The translations under genes and the position numbers were made by a program. Shown piece by piece: positions 18,466 to 27,026 of a stretch of 64,000 nt of DNA (its first letter is position 1; every line of letters begins with the position of its first letter). Origin of the DNA: CAWFZT01 sp963820415 (GTDB lineage: Bacteria; Chloroflexota; Anaerolineae; Anaerolineales; Anaerolineaceae); assembly GCA_963820415.1 (NCBI GenBank), contig CAWFZT010000004.1, positions 62,001 to 126,000 on the forward strand, in the 5' to 3' direction. A model generated the notes under the pieces. That model was not told the origin of the DNA and made no database searches. It saw only the letters and a list, made by a program, of their open reading frames with translations.

Positions 18466-19392
18466 TTACCCCTCGTCTTCTTCTTGCCTGCTTTCCTCGT
18501 CCCTGGTTGATTTTAAGAGTGTGATCTCTTTACGGATCAGCGAGAGCTGTTCCGCTACCAACCCCACCATGAACAGGACCAATCCGGTGACGATCGCCAG
18601 CATCGAGCCCACGCTGACGCCATGCCCCATGGCGATGAACGGAATCCCCCACAGGATACCTACAGCGATGCAGAAAATCGAGGCTGGGAGGAAAATTCGC
18701 AGCGGTTTCAGCAGCATGACGATGTTGATGATTTCCAACATGGTTTCAAAGGCGGTGAGCGTGCTGATTTTGCTAGCCCCTCCAGCCCGTTCCAGAACCT
18801 GGACGGGCACTTCAATCACACGGTGACCCTGGTTGAGGAAAATCAGGGTGATAATATCGCTGAAGGCCATCGAATCCGGGCAAAGCTGCAGGTAGCGCTT
18901 GAGCAGCCCTGTCTGGTACATTTTTAACCCTGAATTAAGGTCGCGGATGTGTACAGGCAGAATTAAACTGGTAATCTTACGGATCAGCCACTTCCCCGCC
19001 TGGCGGTAACCGTTCTTCGGCTTATCTGAAATACGGTTCCCGATGACCATATCGGCATCCTGTTGTTGAAGGGCTTCCCACATCGCGTCCAGATCGCTGA
19101 GTGCATGCTGTCCGTCTGCGTCGAGGGTCACTAAAAAGCCCGTATTCACTTTACTAATGCCAGTTTTCAAGGCCGCCCCATAGCCCTGGTTGACTTTGTG
19201 GTTGAGGATCACCAGGTTATCCTTGCCTTCGAAATTACGCAGCACCGAGGCCGTCTCATCCGAAGAGCCGTCGTTGACCAGGATTACCTGCCACTGCCTC
19301 TGATTACAAAATTCAAGCATCTCCGGGAGGACTATGGGGATATTCTCGGCTTCGTTAAAGGCAGGTACGACCAGGGTAAGGTTTTTTTTCAT
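18466..19392 (-). CDS. Family 2 glycosyltransferase, polyprenyl-phosphate sugar synthase type
   Basis: 308 aa from the ATG at 19392, chosen because it overlaps the upstream stop as ATGA. GT-A fold with VVPAFNEAENIPIVLPEM, VNDGSSD and the DADGQH metal motif, then SGLKMYQ, as in DPM1/GtrB-like enzymes that load mannose or glucose from a nucleotide sugar onto polyprenyl phosphate. Two C-terminal membrane helices (about 235-255 and 268-290) anchor it. It is the last gene of a four-gene minus-strand operon whose other members are multi-helix membrane proteins, so it may supply a lipid-linked sugar to the GT-C-type protein encoded just upstream. Convergent with the hydrogenase operon, 9 bases apart. 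Confidence 0.88.
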   Translation of the reverse strand: MKKNLTLVVPAFNEAENIPIVLPEMLEFCNQRQWQVILVNDGSSDETASVLRNFEGKDNLVILNHKVNQGYGAALKTGISKVNTGFLVTLDADGQHALSDLDAMWEALQQQDADMVIGNRISDKPKNGYRQAGKWLIRKITSLILPVHIRDLNSGLKMYQTGLLKRYLQLCPDSMAFSDIITLIFLNQGHRVIEVPVQVLERAGGASKISTLTAFETMLEIINIVMLLKPLRIFLPASIFCIAVGILWGIPFIAMGHGVSVGSMLAIVTGLVLFMVGLVAEQLSLIRKEITLLKSTRDEESRQEEDEG

Positions 19393-21986
19393 GGTTGGAT
19401 AGGTTGCGGGCATTTCCAGAGCACGGGTGGTGGAGATATGTACAGGGCTTGTTTATCTTCCATTACCAGCACGGCAATGGCATCTACGTAATTATCCTTC
19501 CCTTCACAACCGATGACAACTACGTCGGAAGCATTGGGAAAATAACCAGGCAAATTGGGCATTCTTAAAGAAATGTTGTAATAGGAGGGCACAATTAACT
19601 CAAAGCCAAGCCTTTCATAATTACGCGCTTCCATTGAAGGATAGCCAATCGTGCGTACGCCAGGATCGTACATATATGGGAATAATCCTCGCCCCCATAA
19701 CGCCACCGCTCCAGGCTGAGAAAGGAAATTTGTCAGCGTGGTGGAATCCAGGCTGGCGGCTTTACCTTCGGCGGATTGCGTGATCGCCTTGATTATGCCA
19801 TGATTATCCTGGGTTGGGTAGCGGGTTGGGAACACAATTTCCGCCAGGTTGACTGACAGCCCCACGCCCAAGAAAACAGCCCCCCAGATGAGCGCCTTAC
19901 GCCAGGGGAAGGCCAGTTTTCCAGACCAACCGACCTGTTCTTCTGAAGCCGCCATCGAGGGGGCGAGTATTGTTGCCTGATTGAGCAACGCCCCCAGGTA
20001 AACCAGCAATTGGACTGCCCCCAGGCCGTAGTAGAAGTAGAGGATCCAATCCACAGGTAAGATAAAGCGATGCCCAGAATTGCGCGCCATAGCATTACTC
20101 AGATCATAGATCAGGTAGATGACAAGAGGCGAAAGCCCGTTCCAACGCATTTTACGCCAGGCATAGGCGATCCCCAGGCCAATCAGCAACAGGTTTACGC
20201 TTAAAAGCAGGCCGCTGACTGCGTTCAGTTTGATTCCCCAATCTTGCCAGAATGGGGTGACCGGCAGCCAGTTCTCCCGGTAATCATCCAGGTTGAATTT
20301 AATCGGCACTACCAGGACGCTGTCGATCAGGTTTTTGGTGAAATGGTCCGTCATGAAATTCAGCACTAGCCTGGGATGCTGGATGGCAAACGAGCGGATA
20401 TACAGCGAAAGGCGGGCGGTGTAAGCTGCATCGGACTCCCCCGGGGCAGGCGGTAGATCTAACTCCTGTTGGGTGGTGGTGTAACGCTGCGAAATCATAG
20501 CAACCTGGCGCGGGCGGTCAAAAAGCAGTGCGCCGGTCAACTTCCAACTGCGCCACAACCAGGGTGAAATGACTATCATTACTCCCAGGGTGACCAGGAT
20601 TCCGTCAAGAAGCCAGCGTTTCCAATTTTTCTTATAAACCAGCCAGGCGAAGAAAACAATAAATGGGCCAAACAAGGCGGCCTGCGAGCGAACCAGGATG
20701 ATTGCTCCCAGCATACCTCCTACCAACAGCGGATATATTCTCCGGCGCGCCGGGTCCTTCAGCCAGCGGATGAGGAGCAAAACCAGGAATGCAATCGCCA
20801 GGGCCGACGGAAAATCGGACATGATTTGCTTGGAATTCGAGACGTAGCCAAACGGCGTCGCCTGGATAGCCGTGAATTCTCTGAATATTCCCAATAGGGC
20901 GATAAACACCCCGGCCAAACGGCTATGGACGGCTTTCCCGGTTAAATAGAGCACCACCGGGAAAAATGCCAGGATCAGGGTTTGCAGCAGGATGATGCCG
21001 GCATACGAGTTCCCGACGACCAGGTGAAAGGCAGCGATAGAAAGGATGTAAAGCGGCCGTGGGACGACCTCATTGTGTAAAAACCCATTTCCGCTAAGAA
21101 TACTCTGAGCGACCAACTCGTAGAAGGCAGAGTCGCGTGAGGGATAGGATTCGTGGTTGGGCAGATAATTTTGATTGTACAGGTAAGTCGGCTGGCTCAT
21201 CCATAAACCAGCAGCGCAGGCCCACAATCCCACGGCAACCAGCCAATCAAGATGTCTGATCCACCATGATGGTTTGAGATGTTGCAGACGCGTTTTCAAG
21301 CGTAAGCTCAGCACCATAAAAAACAGGCATAGCAGCCATACCAGCGCCACCTGCCAGCTCAACAGGGGAACGCCGCGCCTTCCCCAACCTATGGTGTCGG
21401 ATACGATGCCGAAGCCGGTCAGCGCAACAAAAATCCATCCGGCGGCAATGATCGCCCAAATGATCAGGCTGGACACAAACAGAGGCTGCTCAGTTGCCAG
21501 CCAGCGTGTGGAAATTCCGCAGCGCAAGATGGTGATAAAGATGACTAGTTGGCCGCCGGCCAATATGAAGAAACTGATGACAGGCGCTAGTCGTTCATGG
21601 ATGGGCAGCCAAGCGCCTTTGGGATAGGCCTGTGTAATGACCAGGAACACCCATGCGCCAGCCAGGATTACCAGCGAGAGCGCTGTAGCAGTCCAGTAAG
21701 TTTTTTCGCGGCTGGAAAGAGGATTGAGCCACCTGTCTCGCCAGGCTGCGTTTTTCCAACTAGCCAAGGCGAACCACAACGCCGCCATTGAAAGGAAAAA
21801 CAATAGGAGAATACATCCCAGCCGGCTGGCAGAATATCCAAACAGGAAGGCATTCTTGGGGTCGGCGGGTAGGCGGAAAAGGCTGGCCACATTTACCAGT
21901 CCTTCGACCGCGCTCAGCAAGAAGTAGACAGGCCAGGCCTTTTCCAAAAGATCTACTTTTGATTGGGTTTCAGGCGCCTGAGCCAT
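19389..21986 (-). CDS. Multi-helix membrane protein, GT-C glycosyltransferase-like (PMT/ArnT superfamily)
   Basis: 865 aa with at least 15 predicted membrane helices. After about 280 residues of membrane segments comes NQNYLPNHESYPSRDSAFYELVAQSILSGNGFLHNE, an extracytoplasmic loop with acidic residues like that of GT-C transferases of the dolichyl-phosphate mannosyltransferase superfamily, then further helices and a soluble C-terminal part. Such enzymes move a sugar from polyprenyl phosphate onto protein or glycolipid outside the membrane. AAGGAG lies about 9 bases before the ATG. Overlaps the upstream gene by 34 bases and the downstream transferase by ATGA. Function beyond the superfamily is not visible. 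Confidence 0.7.
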   Translation of the reverse strand: MAQAPETQSKVDLLEKAWPVYFLLSAVEGLVNVASLFRLPADPKNAFLFGYSASRLGCILLLFFLSMAALWFALASWKNAAWRDRWLNPLSSREKTYWTATALSLVILAGAWVFLVITQAYPKGAWLPIHERLAPVISFFILAGGQLVIFITILRCGISTRWLATEQPLFVSSLIIWAIIAAGWIFVALTGFGIVSDTIGWGRRGVPLLSWQVALVWLLCLFFMVLSLRLKTRLQHLKPSWWIRHLDWLVAVGLWACAAGLWMSQPTYLYNQNYLPNHESYPSRDSAFYELVAQSILSGNGFLHNEVVPRPLYILSIAAFHLVVGNSYAGIILLQTLILAFFPVVLYLTGKAVHSRLAGVFIALLGIFREFTAIQATPFGYVSNSKQIMSDFPSALAIAFLVLLLIRWLKDPARRRIYPLLVGGMLGAIILVRSQAALFGPFIVFFAWLVYKKNWKRWLLDGILVTLGVMIVISPWLWRSWKLTGALLFDRPRQVAMISQRYTTTQQELDLPPAPGESDAAYTARLSLYIRSFAIQHPRLVLNFMTDHFTKNLIDSVLVVPIKFNLDDYRENWLPVTPFWQDWGIKLNAVSGLLLSVNLLLIGLGIAYAWRKMRWNGLSPLVIYLIYDLSNAMARNSGHRFILPVDWILYFYYGLGAVQLLVYLGALLNQATILAPSMAASEEQVGWSGKLAFPWRKALIWGAVFLGVGLSVNLAEIVFPTRYPTQDNHGIIKAITQSAEGKAASLDSTTLTNFLSQPGAVALWGRGLFPYMYDPGVRTIGYPSMEARNYERLGFELIVPSYYNISLRMPNLPGYFPNASDVVVIGCEGKDNYVDAIAVLVMEDKQALYISPPPVLWKCPQPIQP

Positions 21987-23458
21987 TGCAGCAATTCTCC
22001 TTTTCTGCGGAATCCATACGGAAGTGCTTTACTGGCTATACCTGGCAAAAAGCCCTGGCTGAATTTGACAATTAAATAGAAAGTGATCAACGGGATGATA
22101 TGGGTCAGCATGCGGTTGGCTGAGCCATAAGGACTGGGCCGGTAGGGTGAGCCGAGAAAAAAAGCCATGTCTACCAGAAGCAAGAAGAAAGCAATGAAGC
22201 TGTTGGTAAATAAAGCGTCAAATGGCAGCTTTTTTTGGAAGGTTCCGATTATGAGCAGCCCTAAAAGACCGAACCAGGCCGCATTCCATTCTCCTGAGGT
22301 GGTCAGGTTGGAATAAATCGACTGCAAGCTGGTCTCCATCAAGTGCGAATTTAATAAATAAAAAACTGGGATAATTATTGCCAGGGCTAAAATGGCAAAA
22401 ACAGGAAGTACTGGCAGAAGGAATTTTTCTATGAATTCAATCTTGGAAATTAAGACCAGGATTACCAGACTGGCCAGACCTGCAACAATAACCCAGAGTT
22501 GGGCCGGATTTGTATCCGATGAACCCACAACCTGCATTACTTCGGCGACTTTGACGTGCCAGGCGATCAATCCAACGCAGCCAGGTAAATATACAGCCAG
22601 GCGTTCTCGATAAGTAAGCTGGCGCACACCAAGCATAAACAGGGAAAAAACCACAAACATAATGGGTGATTCGAGTCGGGCGAGAGAAAACCCTGCCATC
22701 CCGATAGCAGAGAAAATCAACCAGGTTTTATTATTTTCTACACCTGCCAGCCAGAACGCTACCAGGCCGATGAACAGATAAGCCGCAGTGAAGAAATTGG
22801 TGTGAATATAAAAGATCTGGTAAAAAAGAATGGTCGTACTGAAAAGCGATAAAGCAGTAAGTGAGACGAAAGCCAGCTTCAGCCATTTATTCACCCACTT
22901 TATTGCCCGGCAAGCCATAAATATAAAGGTGGCGATGAAGCTTAATGAAAGTAAAGGCTGGTAAATAGCCAGGTAGCCTTCGTGGATCAGTACTCCGGCC
23001 GAATGTACGACCGGCAACATGGTTCCTCTGACTGAAAAGCCCCCAATGGTGTAGCGGGTTAGACCATCATATGCAAGGGCACGTCCTCGTAAAATCGCCT
23101 CAATTAAATCGGTGGTAATTTGGGAATAATTAAAGTGGGCGAAAAACACGGCAGCCAGGGTAAAGACGATTCCAGAGGAAGCACACCAATAAAGATCGCT
23201 GCGCGAGAGGTTGAACTGTTTCCTCTTGATGGCTAATCCAGATAAGAAGGCTGCAGCCAAAGCCGTAATTCCTCCCATAGCCGGGAGAGAGAAAGGTAGA
23301 CCAACTCCAATAAACATAATAGCCATAAAAATGTAGAACAGGCTGCCCCAAAAGAAACTGCTTAGGCAGAAAAACGGCATAGGGATATGCTTTCTAAATT
23401 GCAGGCCGAAGAGCAACCCCATCAGATAAAGAATGACCACGAAATAAACCTGATTCAT
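21953..23458 (-). CDS. Polytopic membrane protein of unknown function
   Basis: 501 aa from the ATG at 23458 (ATGA overlap with the upstream stop). Around 12 membrane helices with short loops; the middle carries GRALAYDGLTRYTIGGFSVRGTMLPVVHSAGVLIHEGYLAIYQPLLSL, an extracytoplasmic loop between helices of the kind seen in GT-C or O-antigen-type membrane enzymes. I do not recognise a family. The operon partners (a GT2 enzyme and a GT-C-like protein) suggest a part in assembling or exporting a surface glycan. Confidence 0.6.
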   Translation of the reverse strand: MNQVYFVVILYLMGLLFGLQFRKHIPMPFFCLSSFFWGSLFYIFMAIMFIGVGLPFSLPAMGGITALAAAFLSGLAIKRKQFNLSRSDLYWCASSGIVFTLAAVFFAHFNYSQITTDLIEAILRGRALAYDGLTRYTIGGFSVRGTMLPVVHSAGVLIHEGYLAIYQPLLSLSFIATFIFMACRAIKWVNKWLKLAFVSLTALSLFSTTILFYQIFYIHTNFFTAAYLFIGLVAFWLAGVENNKTWLIFSAIGMAGFSLARLESPIMFVVFSLFMLGVRQLTYRERLAVYLPGCVGLIAWHVKVAEVMQVVGSSDTNPAQLWVIVAGLASLVILVLISKIEFIEKFLLPVLPVFAILALAIIIPVFYLLNSHLMETSLQSIYSNLTTSGEWNAAWFGLLGLLIIGTFQKKLPFDALFTNSFIAFFLLLVDMAFFLGSPYRPSPYGSANRMLTHIIPLITFYLIVKFSQGFLPGIASKALPYGFRRKGELLQWLRRLKPNQK

Positions 23459-24750
23459 GGCAGCCCCTGGCATCCTGGGATAAGGTCGACTGGCCCGATG
23501 AAAGCTGTCCCATGATAGGTTTTAATGCACAGCGGAGCATTTGCGACGGAAGGTTGGGTAATAAAGGTATATTTCGGTTCGGTCGAGGAAATCACCAGGT
23601 CATGATGGTCGAGCTTAAGCAGCCCTTGAGCTTCGGCGTCGGTCAATTCCACCGGGTAGGAGGTTCGCTTTATGGCTGTCAATCTACCCGTGACTTTAAT
23701 TTGGAGTGAATCTAAATTATATTTAGCCATCAGGCCGGGAGTAACTATCAGAGACCTTCCCGGAAATATCTCCGCCAGGTTGGTGTATATCTGGAGTTGT
23801 GTAAAGTTATTGCTGTGGGCCAATAATTCATCCAGCCGGTTGGAAGTCATGGGATCCCGCAGTATCACAAGGCCAGCATCGCTTTTAGTAAGCTTAAAGA
23901 TGTTCCATCCAAGGGATAATAATAGGCACAAGAACAGGATCACTGGCGCTGCTCTTGAAAGGGATTGGGATAGTTTGAAATGGGAAATAAAGTAAACCAG
24001 CCAGGTTTCAATGACCAGGATAAGGATTGCCAGGCCAAGGAAATCTGAAAATGTCGTGGTCACCAGTAACGACTGCCGCATTAATCCTAGTTTTCCCCAC
24101 GGGAAAGTGGGAGCCAGATCGATTGTGTCGTGACCATTTGTGGCCGAGTACAGGTCAATTTTCTTTTTGACGCCATCCCAGGCAATCGTTACTCTGCCTG
24201 AATTGGGGGAGGTCCGAAACGTAATCTGAAAAACGGACCTGCCCTTTATAAATTGAGAGTAGGATAGGCTGGCAGGCTGGATTCCGGTGGTACGGATTGT
24301 GTCTCCATTCTGTTCCCATTCTCCGTTCAGGGCGAAATACTGGATTGGTAAATCGTTATTGCGAATGGAGGTGATTTCGACGACGCTTCCGCTTGAAGCT
24401 TTGTCTTTATCACCCGCAATGGCTATTTCCAATTTGCGCGTCATAGGAAACACTGGCAACAGAGCAGGAAATAGCACGTACCCCAGGCTGGTCAGGAGCA
24501 GCGCATTGCATATCAATTCAGCATAATCCTGGCTTTTCAGGCGTGGGAAGGTAACTTGTCCCAGCTTATAGGCATGCAGGCCTGCAATGGCAGCAATAAC
24601 AAGCAGGAGCAGGCTGCGCTCGTTCCAGGATGCGAGGTAAAAGTCAAAGAAATGACAGGCTAAGGAATAGCCCCAAACCAAACCAGCCAGAATGGAAAAA
24701 ACCCAAAGGAACCGGTTGGCTGAGACTTTTAGAAATATTCTGTGGGGCAT
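23455..24750 (-). CDS. Membrane protein with a large extracytoplasmic domain, unknown function
   Basis: 431 aa, first gene of the minus-strand glycan operon. Four helices near the N terminus (about residues 10-30, 38-55, 75-95) and one or two around 230-290 frame a soluble beta-rich segment (residues 100-220, VVEITSIRNNDLPIQYFALNGEWEQNG...). The C-terminal 130 residues (DELLAHSNNFTQLQIYTNLAEIFPGRSLIVTPGLMAKY...) are soluble. No family recognised. Its stop overlaps the next start as ATGA. The upstream gap is shared with a divergent GT2 gene, so the two may be regulated together. Confidence 0.55.
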   Translation of the reverse strand: MPHRIFLKVSANRFLWVFSILAGLVWGYSLACHFFDFYLASWNERSLLLLVIAAIAGLHAYKLGQVTFPRLKSQDYAELICNALLLTSLGYVLFPALLPVFPMTRKLEIAIAGDKDKASSGSVVEITSIRNNDLPIQYFALNGEWEQNGDTIRTTGIQPASLSYSQFIKGRSVFQITFRTSPNSGRVTIAWDGVKKKIDLYSATNGHDTIDLAPTFPWGKLGLMRQSLLVTTTFSDFLGLAILILVIETWLVYFISHFKLSQSLSRAAPVILFLCLLLSLGWNIFKLTKSDAGLVILRDPMTSNRLDELLAHSNNFTQLQIYTNLAEIFPGRSLIVTPGLMAKYNLDSLQIKVTGRLTAIKRTSYPVELTDAEAQGLLKLDHHDLVISSTEPKYTFITQPSVANAPLCIKTYHGTAFIGPVDLIPGCQGLP

Positions 24751-24810
24751 GGATAAAAACCAATTATAATGGACAATATGCAGCTTGACAGATTATTTGA
24801 TCTGAGAGAA

Positions 24811-24843
24811 AATTCTTCCACCCGGGGAAATCCCAAAGGTCCA
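24811..24843 (+). repeat. Possible single arm of the palindromic element family
   Basis: TTCTTCCACCCGGGGAAATC followed by CCAAAGGTCC resembles the right arm of copy E (43071-43097). No inner palindrome remains. It too lies between divergent genes. Confidence 0.3.
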
Positions 24844-24873
24844 TGAAATTAGCTTCTCCCTCCGGGGGTTTAC

Positions 24874-25776
24874 ATGATTTCAGAAACTGACACGCCTGAC
24901 AATGCCGCTCCGGAAATAAGCATTATTATACCTGCCTACAATGAGGGGCAGGGGATTACCAGGGTATTGCAAAGTATCCAGAACCAACCCAGCCTGGCCG
25001 GTGCAGAGATTGTCGTAGTTGACGATGGTTCGGCGGATAATACCGGTGCAGTAGTGTCGAATTTTCCTGGGGTCCACTTGGTCTCTCACCGTATGAACAA
25101 AGGATACGGTGCAGCCATTTCGACCGGTGTCAAGGCTTCTACGGGCAGGTACGTCATTTGGTTTGATGCCGATTGGCAATATCGAGTAGAGGATCTGGTC
25201 CATATGGCCCAGGTGATAGTAAAAAAAGACCTGGATTGGTGTGTAGGTGCCCGCGGCTCAAATTCTTACCAGGAGCGTGAGAGGGTTTTTGGAAAATTTT
25301 TACTGGGTCTGGCTGTGCGCATAGTTACAATGAGGAAAGTTCAGGATTACAATTCGGGCCTGCGCGGCTACAGGCGTGAGGTGATAAAACGCTACTTGCA
25401 CTTGCTGCCGAAAGGGTTTGGCGCCTCTACCACCATGACGTTGATTATGCTCGAACGCGGTTATTATGGAGAAGATATTCCCATCATCCAGCGTAAGCGG
25501 ATTGGGAAAAGCTCGGTAAGAATATTCCGCGATGGTATCCAGACCTTAATGATCATCCTGAGGATTTTTTTGCTCTTCAAACCCTTGCGTTTCTTTGGAA
25601 GTGCAGGCATTATATTTATCCTGGGAGGGTTGATTTATGGGGTTCCTAAGGCGATCCAAACTCGTACTGGATTTCCGGTTATGGCTGCATTGACTATTAT
25701 TCTGGGGGTGCAGGCTTTTTTCTTCGGTCTGCTTGCTGACCAGATCAGCCAATCTCGCCTGGAAAGGTTTGAATAG
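24874..25776 (+). CDS. Family 2 glycosyltransferase with C-terminal membrane helices
   Basis: 300 aa, paralogue of the enzyme at 18.5-19.4 kb. Motifs: IIIPAYNEGQGITRVLQSI, VVDDGSADNTGAV, NKGYGAAISTGVKASTG, and DADW in place of the usual DADGQ. Two C-terminal helices (about 240-260, 268-288). Polyprenyl-phosphate hexose synthase type. The change in the last position of the metal motif keeps both Asp residues, so activity is expected. Transcribed away from the glycan operon with a 123-base shared gap; likely part of the same locus. Confidence 0.85.
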   Translation: MISETDTPDNAAPEISIIIPAYNEGQGITRVLQSIQNQPSLAGAEIVVVDDGSADNTGAVVSNFPGVHLVSHRMNKGYGAAISTGVKASTGRYVIWFDADWQYRVEDLVHMAQVIVKKDLDWCVGARGSNSYQERERVFGKFLLGLAVRIVTMRKVQDYNSGLRGYRREVIKRYLHLLPKGFGASTTMTLIMLERGYYGEDIPIIQRKRIGKSSVRIFRDGIQTLMIILRIFLLFKPLRFFGSAGIIFILGGLIYGVPKAIQTRTGFPVMAALTIILGVQAFFFGLLADQISQSRLERFE

Positions 25777-25854
25777 GGGTATTTTTTATTACCCTGCTCT
25801 GGAAAGGAATAATTTGAATTTTTTCAATGGAAAATTAAACTTCTGTGGGGGAAA

Positions 25855-27024
25855 ATGAGACAGACTAAAGTGGCCACAGCTTTGAAAGAGAAAAAATTGG
25901 CGGCTCTAAGTTCGGTAATTGCTGCCATCGCGCTGACCAGTTTTAAAACCATCGTGGGAGTAGCTACGGGTAGCCTTGGGATTCTGGCTGAAGCCGCCCA
26001 TTCCGGTTTGGATTTAGTGGCGGCGTTGGTCACCTATCTGGCGGTCAGGATTTCCGATAAACCCGCCGACACGGAACATACCTACGGCCATGGCAAAGTT
26101 GAAAACCTGTCAGCTCTTGTTGAGACTCTGCTCCTCCTTATCACCTGTATATGGATCATCTACGAAGCTGTAAACCGCCTTTTCTTTAAAGAAGTCCTGG
26201 TTGAAGCCAATATCTGGTCTTTCATTGTAATGATAACTTCAATCGCCATCGATTATTCCCGGTCCAGGATTCTTTACCGGGCGGCTATAAAATATAAAAG
26301 CCAGGCGTTGGAAGCAGATGCTATACATTTCAGGACAGATATCTGGAGCTCGAGTGTTGTCATTGCTGGTCTGGTTGGCGTAAAGCTTGCCGGAATGATT
26401 CCCAGTGTGAAATTTCTCGAAAAGACCGATTCTGTGGCAGCTTTTGGAGTGGCAGTCATCGTTGTTTTTGTCAGTATCCAGCTTGGCATGCGCACGATTA
26501 AGGGCTTGCTGGATACCGCTCCTGAAGGAATGGTAGAAAAAATATCCCAGGAAGTCAAATCACTCCCAGGCGTTTTAGATTGTCATAATGTGCGCATTCG
26601 CTATTCTGGCGCGACGTTATTCGTAGATGCTCACGTGGTAGTTAACGGCGGCCTGACATTGGAAGAAGCCCATTCCATGACCGAAGTAATGGAAGCCGCC
26701 ATTAGTCGCATTGTGCCGGGTGCAGATGTGACCGTCCATCCAGAACCAGCTCTGGTGCGCGGGGATGCTGGGTCTACAACTCGAGCAATCATCCAGGCTG
26801 TCGAAGGTCTACCGGGGGTGGTCAACTGCCACGATGTACACGTGCGTTATTCAGGTCCCACGTTATTCGTGGATGTACACGTGTTGATCGATGGGAAACA
26901 GGATTTGTGGACGGTGCACCATTTGATGGATATCATCGAAAAAACCATTCTCGGTATTATTCCCTATGCGACTATCTCGGTCCATCCTGAACCGGTAGAG
27001 ATAAAGCATTCGGTGAACGAGTAA
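25855..27024 (+). CDS. Cation diffusion facilitator with two tandem C-terminal dimerisation domains
   Basis: 389-aa metal/proton antiporter. Six helices in residues 15-215; metal site residues H49 and D53 (HSGLD, TM2) and H158 and D162 (HFRTD, TM5) give the HxxxD/HxxxD set typical of Zn/Cd/Co exporters. The usual cytoplasmic domain of about 80 residues (residues 222-302) is followed by a second copy (305-385): SGATLFVDAHVVVNGG pairs with SGPTLFVDVHVLIDGK, and both end in VHPEP. Usual CDF length is about 290-310 aa, so the duplication explains the extra length. Found alone between a glycosyltransferase and a convergent HD-GYP gene; no metal-responsive regulator nearby. Confidence 0.9.
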   Translation: MRQTKVATALKEKKLAALSSVIAAIALTSFKTIVGVATGSLGILAEAAHSGLDLVAALVTYLAVRISDKPADTEHTYGHGKVENLSALVETLLLLITCIWIIYEAVNRLFFKEVLVEANIWSFIVMITSIAIDYSRSRILYRAAIKYKSQALEADAIHFRTDIWSSSVVIAGLVGVKLAGMIPSVKFLEKTDSVAAFGVAVIVVFVSIQLGMRTIKGLLDTAPEGMVEKISQEVKSLPGVLDCHNVRIRYSGATLFVDAHVVVNGGLTLEEAHSMTEVMEAAISRIVPGADVTVHPEPALVRGDAGSTTRAIIQAVEGLPGVVNCHDVHVRYSGPTLFVDVHVLIDGKQDLWTVHHLMDIIEKTILGIIPYATISVHPEPVEIKHSVNE

Positions 27025-27026
27025 AT

